Positions 33,950 through 46,325 of a stretch of 64,000 nt of DNA are shown here, piece by piece. The notes under the pieces are model-generated. The model was not told the DNA's origin and did not search any database. It was given only the letters and a program-made list of their open reading frames with translations. The stretch comes from Zhengitettix transpicula (Eukaryota; Arthropoda; Insecta; Orthoptera; Tetrigidae): assembly GCA_037074705.1 (NCBI GenBank), contig CM073591.1, positions 96,214,532-96,278,531 of the forward strand. Reading direction: 5' to 3'. Made by a program: the position numbers and the translations under genes. The first letter of the stretch is position 1, and the number at the start of each line of letters is the position of its first letter.

Positions 33950-35639
33950 CTTAAATTATAGTTCCAAGGGAAATTTTTTAACATACCTGCCTTGTCAGTT
34001 CTCGATTATTTTAAGTGTAACCTTATTTAAATGTGCGGAATGTACGATGACGGCCGAGTTTTGTATACTGTACTGGGTGCAGGAAGATTGTGGAAGGGAG
34101 GGCAAGGTAGAGAAACTTGCATCATGGGCTCATGGTACTTGGCACACGAACGCTCTCCCAAATGGCTGAAAGTGGTGTTTGTTGTAAGGACGCAGCTATA
34201 CAACTCGATGCCTTGACCAGAAATTTCATCCATGAGTTTGATTTCGTCTTTCATTAATAAGAAATACTGCAGCATCAAGCAATGAGGAAGAGGTGTTAAG
34301 GTACTAAATAAAACTACTCCAGTAGCTGAGATTCCAGCAAGCAATTTACTTCAGCAGCATTCAGTGGACTTCCAGCAAAATATATGTACAGAAAAGCTCT
34401 AAATGAGTATTTCAATGCATCCTTTATTTACTCAATAATTGGAGGGAAATATGATCCAGTAATTAACAATTAACGTCCTATTTCCGAGGCACTTGCCACT
34501 GATTTACACTAAGGAAGTTTCGTGACCAACTGAGAACTTAGGAGCAGCAGGTTGCTGGATGATATATATGGTGAGCTCCTGAATTTGCGACCTAACGTTT
34601 TTAGCGCTGTGCAGAACCTGGCATTTACAGAAATAAAATAAGATTTACTACCGCGGGAGAGGCAGCCAGATGCCGGGAAAGGAATAAAGTTACAACGGAA
34701 AATACTCCCGCCAAGATTTATGAACCCTCAAAAGAAATATTATAAGGGTTCATTTCATATTCACTTTTGCCAAGTTATTAGGTAATCTAGAATTTTCGTA
34801 TATTTACTCCTCTTTATTTCCGAAGACAGTCATTATGCCATTACGGTCGTGAAATATCCAATGCGAACAAGATGAAAAATTGTTTCATAACATGACATCT
34901 GAAGTGCTGTCGAGTAAGAACCATTTTAGATGGGAAAAGTTTTTGAAACATTTGACGATCTGAGAAGTGAGAATTAAAATGATACTTTTATTCAAGCAGT
35001 CAGTATTTTATAACGACCATAATTAAAGCCACACTATATCTGCTAGACAGATATTCCAATTACTATATCTTTGTGTATCACAGGCATGCTGGAGTCAACC
35101 ACTCATACTATTTTTTTTCAGATTGGAATACGAACGAATAAAACTACATACAAGAAAAAATTGGAGTGGAAGCCTTTCACGGCACTTCTGTAACATTATA
35201 ATTGAAGTGTTGGCCGATAGTGAAAACGTCTTCACGTATTTAACATGAATTCTTCAAAACATGTCCGTGGTTACGACAATGTTGTCCCCAATCACTATTT
35301 TTAAATAGTTAAAAAAAGATACACATAAAAAGGCCTAAATAGAATTAAATCCGTTTTCTTTAAAAGAAAATTCTTTACAGAAAATATTCGAAACTATATT
35401 TGAAATGTCACTCTGTGTGCTTCTTCTTCTATAGAACTGATATACCGGCGTACCCTATTGGACCATTAACACATGCTATTAAACCTTTTTATTTTACTAC
35501 ATGAGCTATTGGGTTAAATATTAACACAATATTTGTTCAGCGGAAGATATTACTCATCTGAGCAACGTCACTGGAATCGTGCGAAAAGCGTAGCTGAAGG
35601 CGTTAAAGGAAAAGTTTACTGTAACATCCCGCCTGCCAT
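33950..35639. other. Intergenic stretch, nothing recognised
   Basis: A less AT-rich patch at 34020-34220 holds overlapping frames on both strands (61 and 105 codons) without family motifs. The remainder is AT-rich. Confidence 0.4.
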
Positions 35640-35732
35640 CATGTAACACTCCACCACTGTGAACACGTAACATTCCAGCAGTTGGAAATGGGAAGTCCAG
35701 ATAGATCGTTCACCAACCGAGCTATACCTCCG
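35640..35732 (-). mobile_element. tRNA-derived SINE head, minus strand
   Basis: The minus strand reads GGAGGTATAGCTCGGTTGGT then GAACGATC; TAGCTCGGTTGG (complement of about 35713-35724) is a classic polymerase III A box. A B box is not evident. The 3' limit is uncertain. Confidence 0.55.
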
Positions 35733-35895
35733 TTAGCTCACCTGGCTACCGATCTAGAGGATAAAGGAAGAATTAAGAACAGGAAATAGGAAAGTCGGTA
35801 ACGTGAGGGTTCGGGTTCAACTAATTGAACCTAGGCGTAGTGGTTGGTGTTTCGCTGCATTTCAGTCAAATAAGAGCTGATGAAGAATAAAGAGA
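35729..35895 (+). mobile_element. tRNA-derived SINE, plus strand, head-to-head with its neighbour
   Basis: TTAGCTCACCTGGCTACC (A-box-like, 35733 on) is followed 75 bases later by GGTTCGGGTTC (B-box-like, 35808-35818). The spacing is longer than in a tRNA, fitting a decayed SINE with an insertion. It begins a few bases from the minus-strand head, so the two tRNA-like heads lie back to back. Confidence 0.5.
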
Positions 35896-36589
35896 TTTAA
35901 TAGTTAGAAATAAAATAAAGTAAGACAAACTGGCGGATAGCACCAGGAGCCACCAACCCGTCTGGAGGTTGGATCACGACTGCCTTTCCCAAGAAGCTCT
36001 GCACAATTCGAAGACTCCTTTCCCCCTCCCTGATGATTTTAAGTCTCCAATGAGAAGAACTCTTACAGGGTGGAGATTTCTGCTGACGTGAGCATGTCTG
36101 CATAGGGTACTTAAAATGCTCACGTCTAGACGCAGCGTCATCACAGCTGCCTAAGTGGAAGGGGTGAATATTTATGTTGTTGTGTTTAGTTACTCGCTAT
36201 ATCTAAAGTGATGTCTTTAACTGCATCAGCGTTCTTGCAGCCTGCGCCCTCTTAGGTCCGCTATGCTGAAGAGACGTTATGATAAGAGGGCACGTGTAGA
36301 CTATTATATTACATTACCTACTGAATCAACAAAGCATACATTAACCCGTCTTCAACATTGCTTTGATTGGAATCAGAAAACAGACAAGATATTTTCTATA
36401 GCCGTGAAAACAATCATAAGGTTAGTGTTAATCTAACTTGAAAGCCAAGTTTCAAAAACGATGTATGACGCTATCGTCTCTGGAGGCCGTTATATTTGTA
36501 GACAATATCATCAAAATTATGGTCATTAAAATACTTCACAGTCTAAAATGTTTAACTAAACATCTGAGCAAGTGCATTTCCATATACAG

Positions 36590-36655
36590 GAGACATCGGT
36601 CAGCGGTAAGTCAATTCCAACTACGAGCGAAAGTTGGCGGTTCGAATTTTTACAT
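36590..36655 (+). pseudogene. tRNA-like sequence (SINE remnant or tRNA pseudogene)
   Basis: Contains CGGTCAGCGGTAAGTC (A-box-like), a central CCAACTACGAGCGAAAGTTGG hairpin-like segment (in two parts, CCAAC and GTTGG) and GGCGGTTCGAATT (good B box). Acceptor-stem ends do not pair, so it is not a working tRNA. Confidence 0.45.
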
Positions 36656-36659
36656 TAAC

Positions 36660-37459
36660 TTAAACGGGTAATAAACGACCTTTTCTTTGTTCCGATATTG
36701 TGTTCGGCTCGTAAAATAAATGTGGTAGCATATTGCACAAAAATATGATTGATCCTGTTGGGTAAATGACGTCTAACTTTCGGACCTTCCAACTTTTGTC
36801 AGGGATGAAAAGTAGTCGCAGCAAAAATGAATTAAATTTTTGCTTTCCAACAAGAAAGACAACTGGATCACCGAAGTACGAATGTTTTAAAAACTCCGTA
36901 AACTGAAAAATTAAAAGTAATGTTTAGAAAGAATTGAGGTAGACCGAGTTACAGAGATGCGTTAGTTCGTTAACAGCTGATCAGAAACGTTGACAAAACT
37001 GTATAAATACAGATAAACATTAAATTTGGTAGATAAACAGTGCGATTGGTCTGCACGCAGACGTGAAGCAGGTTGTTAGAGATCAGAGATAAGTTAGCAA
37101 GTGGATAGCTAAGTATAGTTCGTAGAGGAATATTTTGGAGGTGACATTTGGTAATTAATGGACGATAACACAACAGGGCAATTATTTTTCCGAAATGTAC
37201 CGGATAATTACTGCCTAATTCCGAGGTAATTCCACGAATTTCCGATAAAATATTACGGTACCAAATGAAATGTTACCAGTATGTGAATTAAAAAATAATT
37301 AAATCGTTTTAAACAATGTGTAAGAATATTGTGTTTTACAAAAACACTTTTCATAATAAAACGATTTATTAGCCTAGAATATTTAATTTAATTATAAACG
37401 TTTTTTAATAATTATTTATTGTTATAAAATAAGCTTATCCCACTTTTATTATGTTTAAA
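36660..37459. other. AT-rich stretch, nothing recognised
   Basis: No element or gene-like signal before the Helitron. Confidence 0.5.
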
Positions 37460-38210
37460 TCTATATAATAAAAAAGGATGTATGTATGTATGTATTTAGG
37501 TTAATTTCTATAAAAATTTAAACGCGTGGGCAGATTGCGACAAAAATTGGTACACATATTCTTCAAAACACGAACAACGGTACTTTGGGGGTGAGAAACC
37601 CCTAGCATAAAGGTAGAAAGAATTATAATTTAAAAGTGTGATCTTTTTGTATGAAATTACTGCGCGCGAAGAGACCGTGACGTCACGCAAGAGAGACGTT
37701 ACTACGCGACGAACAAATGAATTAGTTCCTTTTCCGTAATGAAATGAAGCAGAAATATTTTAATTGAATAAAAAGTATAATTTTATTCGGTAATACTCTA
37801 TCAAAAGATAATAAAAAACAAAAGGATCCTTGCGGTAAATGTAAGTTAATTTTCGTGCCATATTAATGACTACATTATGGCGACCATTTGTTTACACTAT
37901 GAATCTAGCTAAGAATTTCTTCAATTTAACCTTTCGTAATGTCTGCAAACTGGTGTACAATTAAATCCTGCAATACTAAAGGAAAATATTTAAGTATTTT
38001 ATTCGTAAAGAAATTCGGAGGTATGTTTGTTGGGATTGATGAAATAAAATTCAATGTCTTTTACAGCTGTTTTACACTATCGGTAGAAATTATGAATGTT
38101 ACTAGAATAGTTAGATTTAGGTTATATCACTTCTTGACTAAAGAATACAATTAAATACTTTTTCGGGTTTATATGAGTAAGTACGCGGGCATCGCGGGGC
38201 ACAGAGCTAG
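37460..38210 (+). mobile_element. Non-autonomous Helitron (751 bp)
   Basis: Starts TCTATATAATA after an A (37459) and ends ACAGAGCTAG before a T (38211). 5'-TC, 3'-CTAG and insertion between A and T are the defining Helitron features. Near the 3' end a small CGCG-GGCAT-CGCG hairpin precedes CTAG by about 10 bases. A (TATG)n run lies just inside the 5' end. No Rep or helicase is encoded; the 71-codon frame at 37939 is not convincing. Its TTTAAACGCGTGG block is shared with the sequence at 47.8 kb. Confidence 0.8.
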
Positions 38211-38423
38211 TAATTATTAAAATATTAGTCTAAGTTAAATTAAGGAAATCAGAATTTAACTCTCATTTTTCTTATTAGGACATACATAATTTTTAAATGC
38301 GTATAAAGCAGCTTGTTAGAACTTTTTAGAAAATTCTCTAATGACTTTCTACAAACAAAAGTATTTTCATTTTACGAACTTTTCATGTGCTGCGTGTCGT
38401 AAGAGTAGATGAATATAATTTTA
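38211..38423. other. AT-rich spacer between two Helitron-type sequences
   Basis: Nothing recognised. Confidence 0.5.
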
Positions 38424-41400
38424 CTAGCTGGATTCCCGGCGTTGCCCGTTATGCCATTTATCTATAACCTCCGATATGACTCCAATTTTGGTTACTTTTG
38501 CGCTATTTTTATGTAAAGCATCTCGAACCCTATCCCTAAATGTGCTCACCTCCCATGCCAAAGGGGGATGAAGTCATTCACCAAATACATCGGCCGTTTT
38601 TACATGTTAGAAGATGACCACCCCTACAAATGTGCGATAATAATAAAGAATGTATTCCACGCAAAAATCGGCCGATTACATTGTCTGAAAATTTCTACTT
38701 CTCCCAAAACCGTCGCGTTACTTAGGTTGTCGCAATTAGACTCGTAGTCTCTGAATTGATTCGAATCTCGTTTTTTTTGCGGTTTATTAATTAAAGTACC
38801 TCCACCCCACCACTAAGCTTGCTCCCCTTACGGGGGTTGAAATTATACACAAACAACATTGGTACAAATACTATCGAAGTCATTAACCCCCAGGAAATAA
38901 TTATCGCAAATATCGACCGTTTAACATGTTTGAAAATTTCCACTCCCGACCACTCCCGCTTCGGGGACTTAAAAGGTCAAGTTGAATGTCGTAATTAAAC
39001 TCAGTTACAATCTCGATAGTTTCTGCTTTCTTTTTATGTACTGCCACTTCACGCCCACCCTTAAGGGTGCACCCCGTAAATTATACACAGAGAACATGTA
39101 GAGAAATTTTATGAATCTCTTTGATGCCGAAATATATTTATTCGAAGCAAAAATCTGCCGGTTAACTTGTTTGAAAATTTATTGCCCCGCCCAACTCCGC
39201 CAAGCTCCTCACACCACCGTGAATTTCCCACGTTGTCATAAATACATTCATCTATATCTCCAATCTGGGATTTATTCACGTTATTTTCTCGTAACGAATT
39301 TCCACCCCCACCCCTAATTGTGATCTTTCACGAGTGTCAAGGGATTGAAATTAAAAGCAAAATCAGTAGAAATCTTATCAATGACATAGTCCCCGACAAA
39401 TATTTATTCGCTACAAAAATCGACCGTTTAACATGGTTAAAAAAATTTACACCCCCGTCAACCCTTCCTTGGGGGGAATTAAACGGTTAGTTGAATGTAA
39501 TAATTTAACTCATTGACATCCATGACCGTGGATTTGACTCCAACGTCGATTGTTTTTCCATCATTATAATGTAATTCCACTCCACCCCCACCCTTAAAGG
39601 GAGCTTCATTCACAAATTTTATTAACCTAATTGATCCCTAAATATATTTAATCGACGCAGAAAACGGCCGGTCAACTTGTTTTAAAATTTCTATTCCCCG
39701 TACACCTCCGCCCAATTCATGCCAACCCAGCCGACACCCGCGCGTTGCCCAGATTGTCATAAATAAATTCAGCGGCATCCATTACCCCCCATTTGACTCA
39801 AATCTCCGTTGTTTTTCCGTTATTTTCTTGTAATCCCCTCCACCCCCACCCCTATCATGCCTACAAACAACATCGGTAGAAATACTATCAAGGTCAATGG
39901 CAGCGGCATTTATTTATTTCACGCTAATATCCATGATTTAACATGTTTGAAAAATTCCACCCCGTTCATTCCCGCCTCATGGGATTAAATGGGAAATTGA
40001 ATATAATCTTAGATAACATCGGTTGAAACACTGTCTCTTCGATCCCTAAATATATATATCTGCCTAAATATCGACTATTTTAGCATGTTTGAAGTTTCCA
40101 CCCCCTCCTCTAAATGTGCTTCCCTCTCCTGCCGATAGGGGTTATATTTTACAAACAACATCGGTATTTATATTATCAATGTTTTTGACCTCGCCAATTA
40201 ATTATTTAACGCAAATATCGATCGTTTAACATGTTAGAAAATTTCCACCCCTGCCCACCCCATCCACTACCGCCACTTGGGGTAAAATGGCCAATCGGAT
40301 GCTATAATTGAACTGGGCGACATACATAACCTTGGATTTGACTCCAATCTCGGTTGTATTCGTATTATTTTATTGTAGTGTTCCTCCACCCAACCCCTAA
40401 AAGTGCTCTACTGATAAGCCCGAAAGAAGTTGAAGTTATACTCTGTGAACATGTAGAGAAATTTTATGAATCTCATTGATCCCGAAAAATATTTAGTAGT
40501 TTCAAAAAATCGGTAGATTAACATGTTTGACAATTTCCACGCCCGACCGCCTTCGTCCTTGGGAGGTTAATTGCTAGTTTAATGTCATAATTAAACTCAG
40601 CGTTATCCTTAACTTTGCTTTTGACTCCAGTCTTGGCTGTATTCGAGTTATTTTCATGTAACATTCCTCCATCCCCCACCCCTAGAGTTCTTTCCCATGC
40701 TGTAGAATGTTGGAATTTTACTCACATACATTGGTACAAACACTATTAATCACTTCTACCCGGAACATATTTATCTGACTAAAATATCGGCTGTGTTAAC
40801 ATGTATGAAGATTTCCACCCCCAACCACCCCCGCTTGGAGGACTTAAACGGCAACTTTAATATCATAATTAAACTCACGGGCAACCATAACCCTGGATTT
40901 GAGTCCAATATCGATTGTGTTTGCGTTATTATTATATAAATATACTCCACCCCCACCCTTAATAGTGCTCCACTCCAAATCCCGAAAGTGGTTGTATCAT
41001 GCAACATGTAGAGAAATATAATAAATCTCAGTGAAACAGAAAAAAAAAATTATTCGACACATATATCGACTGCTTAACATGTTTGAAAATTTCAACCCCC
41101 GTCCATCCCCGCTTGGCGAAGTTAAGCTGTAAATTAAATGTCATAATTAAACACAGTTACAAATATAATCCCGGATACGACTTGAAACTCGAATGTGTTT
41201 GCATTATTTCATGTAATGCCACTCCACTCCAACCCTTAATGGTGCACCACTCCCATGCCTAAAAGGAATTGAAATTATACACATATGAAGTGAAATTTTA
41301 TAAATGATATTGATCCAGAATTATATTGATTCGACGCAAAAATCAGACGGTTAGAATGTTTGACAATTTCTTTCCCCGCCCACCCCCTCTCATCACTTCC

Positions 41401-41769
41401 AATTCCCACACACCCCCGTGAGTTTCTCAGTTTGTTATAAATAGTCTCAGTGTCATACTTAACCCCGATTCAACACGAATCTAGGTTGATTTGGCGTTAA
41501 TTATATGAAACGTCCCTCGAGCCCCACACATAAGGGTGCTTCCCTTGCATGCCGAAAGGGGTTGAAATTATACACAAACAACATCAGTAGAAATACAACC
41601 AATATAAATAACCCTGAAAAATATTCATTCAACGCAAATATCGGCTGTGTTTGCATGTTCCAAAATTCCAACCCCGCTACCCTTGCATTTGAGGGGTAAA
41701 TGCCAAGTTGAATGTCATTACTAAACTCAGTGACATCCATAACCTTCGATTTGACTCCAATCTCGGTTG
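38424..41769 (-). mobile_element. Helitron-like 3' end leading into a ~280-bp tandem array
   Basis: At 38424 the plus strand reads A-CTAGCTGGATTCCCGG, so on the minus strand the element ends ...CCGGGAATCCAGCTAG-T, with a GC-rich hairpin-like stretch before CTAG. From there to about 41769 a diverged unit recurs. The ACATGTTTGAAAATTTCCAC motif or variants fall near 38924, 39165, 39432, 39676, 39941, 40083, 40230, 40521, 40800, 41078, 41356 and 41653, giving spacings of about 240-295 with two short ones near 145. Each unit also has a C-rich CCACCCCCACCC tract and GACTCCAATCTCGGTT. The 5' end is not found; another repeat begins at 41770. Open frames on either strand are by-products. Confidence 0.75.
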
Positions 41770-41905
41770 TAACCATGGTTAAGACTGAAAGAGAATCGCT
41801 ACGCTGACTAGGGAGCACTCCAAAAGTTCCGGAATGTGTCATGTAACAATACAGTCTGGCATTTTTCCTGGTAGGCCAAGGTCCTCAATAGGCTGTAGAG
41901 CCATG
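41770..41905. repeat. Dispersed repeat starting AACCATGGTTAA, copy 1
   Basis: Shares GAGAATCGCTACGCTGAC, then TTCCGG, CAGTCTGG and GGCTGT.GAG landmarks in the same order with 58977-59090. It directly follows the Helitron-like array. Family unknown. Confidence 0.6.
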
Positions 41906-43122
41906 GAGAAAGAAATAAATATTAAGGAAGCATGCATAACATCTAATCATAAATTATCCACGCAAAACTGGCCTCAAGTCCTTAATTAGTAAAGAGTTAT
42001 TGAAAGGAACATATTCTTCTCATTAAACGCAATAATAAACAGTTGAGCGCTAACAGGCCGTTGAAAACTAGATTGACATGAATTTCCAAAGTCTGTTGAT
42101 TTAATCTTACCTGTTAGAATGCACTAATATATCAATTAACTAGTTCACCAGATGGAAAATTCTCAGAAATGTCGCCAGGTCAGGTTATAATATAACGGGT
42201 AACGGTGCAACAAGGTCAACACGAGTAGAGACTTGTGTTTACAGTATTCTTATATACGACGGCCAGAGCAATGCGGCAGGGCAAAAGGTATAGGGGTTAT
42301 GGGTTGCTCCATGTTTATTGGAATTGTACATGTTTACTTCAACAACAGGGGTCTGTATGGAAGCGGTAAACAGTTTCATTACGCTTGAACGACGCCGTCG
42401 AGTCTTGGGAGTCTAAAGTCGACTGGAATTCCTCGGCAGCGGGGAAACGAAGGTTCTTTGTTGAATGCAGAAGGATAAGGCAGATATTTGCTGCAATATT
42501 CAAAGACTGTTATACCTAAAAGAGAAATATGTATAATACAAGCTGAGAAGATGGAAGCATGTGCTGAACAAATTCTTCCTCGGTTTTTACGAGCACTACA
42601 CGGCAAATAATCTTGAAAACCAGTTCATTCCCGATGCTCACCGTCAGACAAGTATTGAATTACAACTGTCCAATCAGAAAATGAATGAATGAATACCCTT
42701 TCCTCAAAATATTTAATATTCCGCTAACCGTTCAAGATATATGGTTTTGTATTTTATACTCTAGACCACGGACTCTTTAAATATTATAAAGTTCCAAATT
42801 ACATGCTGGCTTAAGTGGGGGTATTTTAATAATTATGTACGTGAATTATTATTAAAACTTCAAGTATCATAAATTAATTATGTTAAGATCATTCACAATG
42901 ACTAGTATCAAAATTGTTGATTGAATTAAAATATCGGGAGGAACCGGGTTTGATGCCTGATCCTCTCGTAATTTTTCCACACTGTTGCCTTAATTAAATT
43001 AAATTTCAAGGCCTCTATAGCTTAAGCTCATGAAAGCTTTTCCCTCTATCTTTGAATTATTGATTGAATAAATATCCATAACAGATTTAATTACTGAAAG
43101 TTTTTATTTTACGCATATTTTT
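41906..43122. other. Intergenic stretch; weak SINE-like trace near 42.94 kb
   Basis: GGAGGAACCGGGTTTGATGCC at about 42939-42959 (in part) looks like a decayed B box, but no A box accompanies it. The patch at 42220-42620 is less AT-rich and unrecognised. Confidence 0.35.
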
Positions 43123-43348
43123 GAATTAATAAATCAGTTAATAACATTTTACGACACTTTATTTTTTATTTATAGCATTACGACGTGTTCGTGTCTTCTT
43201 CAGGTATTATCCTAAAGAGGAGGTATTTACTGAGTTTTAATATATGAACTAATTACACAAGAAGATTCTAACACGTATCGAAACGTCATAACGCTATAAA
43301 TAAAAAGTAAAGTGTCTGTAAAATGTCTTTAACTGATTTATTTGATTT
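43123..43348. repeat. Penelope-type inverted pair
   Basis: The left arm (43123-43212) and right arm (43258-43348) are reverse complements with scattered changes: AATAAATCAGTTAATAACAT, TTTTACGACACTTTA and TTTTTATTTATAGC recur inverted. The minus-oriented left arm ends in CCTGAAGAAGACACGAACACG, in two pieces resembling the CTGAAGA...GAAACG core; the right arm has ATCGAAACGTC. This matches the design of the other foldback Penelope-type loci, though the sequence is a different subfamily. Confidence 0.65.
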
Positions 43349-43644
43349 CATTATTATTTTTTGTTTAAACTTTCACTTACATTTTTTGTACAAAAGAATT
43401 ATATTTACTGTAAGCATGCTTTGTTGTAAATATCTTGCCCACGTAATGAGATTTAATGTATTTTCATATGACTTCCCTTAATTTACGAAAATATTTTAAC
43501 TTCTTCTTTGCGACACTGACATATTTTTAACTATTTTGTCACATTAATTAGCAGATGTCCTGGTGTTGCACGAGTATTTAATTTTTCCAATATTATATTC
43601 GACAATGATAGGAACTAATTTAAATATTAAATAACCAGTATATA
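43349..43644. other. AT-rich spacer
   Basis: Nothing recognised. Confidence 0.5.
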
Positions 43645-43911
43645 TTTTTTTTAGGGCAACAGGCTACATGAGGGTGATTCACATTGGGCAACTCCCCTTT
43701 AATAGCATAGGAAGGGATTAGAAAGGGGGGATGCGGAAGGGTAGAGGAAGGTAGCCAAGGGTTACTAGGGCCCCCGGTCTATTGTTTAAGAATCCTACCC
43801 GGCATTCGTCTAAAGAAATGCAGGGAAAACCCTAGAAAAACCTGCATCAGGTAGGTCGGGCATTGGGTACTTGTCCCACGCCCTTCCGATAGCGGGAAAA
43901 GAGTTTGCTGT
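43645..43911 (-). mobile_element. Family A copy, 5'-truncated
   Basis: Minus-strand fragment with a T run (A-tail) and the 3' half of the body, cut at the GCAAACTC block (GAGTTTGCTG at 43901-43910). The right flank reads TTTGTATATTTAATAT and the left GTATATATTTT, a possible but imperfect duplication. Confidence 0.85.
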
Positions 43912-44092
43912 ACTTTGTATATTTAATATATTAAATAATATTTTTAGTTTATATGAGGTGAGCTCACCCTTGAGGAAATAATATGTCGTTGTCCTTGGAA
44001 GAATAAATGGGTATCTCAATCCAACTTTCTACTGGATATGACTCTCACCGTTGAATGTATGAATGCAAATTGTAATTACTTAAAGTTAAAAT
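43912..44092. other. AT-rich spacer
   Basis: Nothing recognised. Confidence 0.5.
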
Positions 44093-44104
44093 GAAGATCT
44101 GTCG

Positions 44105-44656
44105 TTGGAGACAGGATTCTCTCGCACTTAACCTGCGAGGAATTTTCTCTCGCAGGCAGAACCTTTTAGGAGAGATACGAAGGGGCTACCTTTGGGTATG
44201 CCTTTTCCTCTCCGTTTTTGAACTAAGGTTCCCACAAGCCTAGGCTCTTCGGCCTGTTTTGAGAGGTGTGTGTTCCGGGGTCGCAGACCTCGGGCATACG
44301 GTAAGAGTTGTCCGCTATTCCCATTGGAAAAGTCGGCCAGCTGCCTCCTAATCTGGTCGAGGCACGGAGAAGGGAATGCTGCGTCCCCACAGCAAACTCC
44401 TCTCCCGCTATCGGAAGGGCGTGGGACAAGTACCTAATGCCCGACCTACCCAATGCAGGTTTTTCTAAGGTTTTCCCTGCATTTTTTTAGGCGAATGCCG
44501 AGTAGGATCCTTAAAATATAGCCCGGGGGCCATAGTAACCCTTGGCTACCTTCCTCTACCCTTCCACATCCCCCCTTTCAAATCCCTTCCTATGCTATTA
44601 AAGGGGAGTTGCCCAATGTGGATCACCCTCATGTAGCCTGTTGCCCTAAAAAAAAA
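44105..44656 (+). mobile_element. Family A full-length copy
   Basis: Plus-strand copy of 552 bp flanked by the perfect 12-bp duplication GAAGATCTGTCG (44093-44104 and 44657-44668). The head contains decayed palindromic modules (TTCTCTCGCAC, CCTGCGAGGA and TTCTCTCGCAGGC at 44115-44158). The body is intact and the tail is pure A. Together with the copies at 2350 and 54864 it defines the family's ends. Confidence 0.9.
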
Positions 44657-44668
44657 GAAGATCTGTCG

Positions 44669-45218
44669 GAATGAATGGTAACATATGGGTATCTTTTTCC
44701 ACTCTCTTTTTCTTGATAATATAGTCCCTTCAATTGCATTAGCCAGCTGCCTTCTATAACGTTCTATATAATTTTGCTGGACGTAATAGGATCGAAAATG
44801 TAATTGAGACTATGTCTAAAAACAATGGTTACGATAGTTATTTTCGTCTTTTTAGAATATTTATAAATACCTTCTCACGTGGCAACGCCCGTGATTATAA
44901 ACGCTCCTATGATTTTCTCAGTGTAAAATAAAACATCACTCGCTCCAGTGAACATAGATTAATTTCTAGTTCCGTATAAAAGTTATTTAATCAACTAGAA
45001 TTATTATTTTAGTGCATTTAATTTGCCGAAATGAATTCATTAGTGGTATGGAATTAAACTCAATCTATTTTCCTGTGCGGTTAAATTCTATTACTTCTTT
45101 CATAAATTAGTTTCTGATATGAGGCTATCTGGGCGTGTTTATGTCATTGTTAAAAATTTTTGAGAGGTTAAGTGTATCCGTACATGAAGTTACCTAAATA
45201 TACGGCGTAATATATATA
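44669..45218. other. AT-rich spacer ending in a TA tract
   Basis: TATATATAT at about 45210-45218 abuts the next LTR. Nothing else recognised. Confidence 0.5.
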
Positions 45219-45900
45219 TGCTCTTAATTAAAAGAATTAATAACTTCTCAAAATGAAGGTTAATTAAAAGAAAAGATTATCAAAAACTAACAAATAAAAT
45301 AATGTGTTATTTTATTCACTTGTGGCTTCCAAAATTAAAACAAATACAATCAAATTATGATCTTTTCTCTGAGAGTCACAACTGGGTTTGATAATTAACA
45401 GAAAAGTGATTTATAAACTGATTAACAATTCAAACATAAAAATTCACCTAAAATAATCTGACGATAAATGAAATGAAATAAGGGTAAATGTAAAGAAACT
45501 GAACAAAATCTGACTATTATCTTTCTAATTATCGTTTACAAGTTTGTATAGGTTTTGTTACTCACGTAATATTCGTCTGGTACCAGCTCTTTCTTTTGTA
45601 GCTTCAACACTACACTAAAAATGCAAATTTTTACACTGATTCTAACATCCTTGCAGATTTTACACACGCGGTCGAAATGCACGTACTCAGCTATCAGGAA
45701 CCTCGGTTGTTGTCTCCCCTTTCTGGTCAGCTAGTCTTTGCCGGATCCCTTAATGCGAAGACTGTTCAATTTGTGAAGCAAAATCCTGCTTCCATACAGG
45801 AACTCATGATTTGTAGTTTATGTTTGCAGACTTAACTTATCATATTCAGAGTCCAGACTTTAACTAATTTCTTCTCGTCGTCGTCGTCTTACTAAAAATC
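45219..45900 (-). mobile_element. LTR fragment, gypsy-type, diverged
   Basis: Starts TGCTCTTAATTAAAAGAATT directly after a TA tract and shares the family order of blocks: ACTTGTGGCTTCC, CTGGGTTTGATAATTA, AAAATCTGACTATTATC and TTACTCACGTAATATTCGTC, then TTTTACACTGATTCTA. It loses similarity around 45900, so the far end is truncated or too diverged to place. No coding sequence. Confidence 0.65.
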
Positions 45901-46087
45901 TAATTTGAAATGTAAATGTTAATCAAGCTTTAAAAAAAAGTTTTAAAACTAGAATAAAAATTAAAGCCTAAAGTGAGCAAAACAATTGATAAAAGATATA
46001 ATATAAACGTTAATAGAAATAGAAGACGCTAAATGAAAAGGCTAATCGTCAAATGTTGAAATAAAGAATTTCTTTCTGGTTAAAAAT

Positions 46088-46325
46088 AAATAAGAAAGGT
46101 AGCCAAATACATGCAAAAGAAGTAATATTATAAATACCACACACAACGTTTCTTGGATTCTTGTTCCTTTCTTCAGGTGCTAAGAAGAGCCTAGAGTAAT
46201 ACAACTGTACTCGTCAGTTGACAAAACTTTAAAGCGTTGAAGAAAGGGACAAGGATCCCAGAAACGTTGTATGGTATTTATATTATCATTTCATTGTCTG
46301 TATTTGGCTATCTTTCTTATTATTA
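46088..46325. repeat. Penelope-like terminal repeats as an inverted pair
   Basis: The left arm (46088-46232) is the reverse complement of the 3' terminal repeat at 18509-18660; the right arm (about 46225-46325) is in plus orientation. The plus arm reads TTGAAGAAAGGGACAAGG, then ATCCCAGAAACGTTG and GGCTATCTTTCTTATT. No coding part lies between them. Confidence 0.8.

Noticed and set aside
36590..36655. Working tRNA gene
   Set aside because: A- and B-box-like blocks exist but acceptor and D stems do not pair, so only a tRNA-like remnant is reported.
37480..41769. CRISPR-like array, because of the regular repeats
   Set aside because: Repeats are long, diverged and contiguous, without unique spacers, in a eukaryotic context; this is a tandem satellite.
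41501..41842. 113-codon minus-strand frame
   Set aside because: Lies in the Helitron-associated tandem array; frames there come from the repeat unit.
42935..42990. Possible B box of a tRNA-derived SINE (CCGGGTTTGATGCC)
   Set aside because: No A box at the right distance and no tail; too weak to list as an element.
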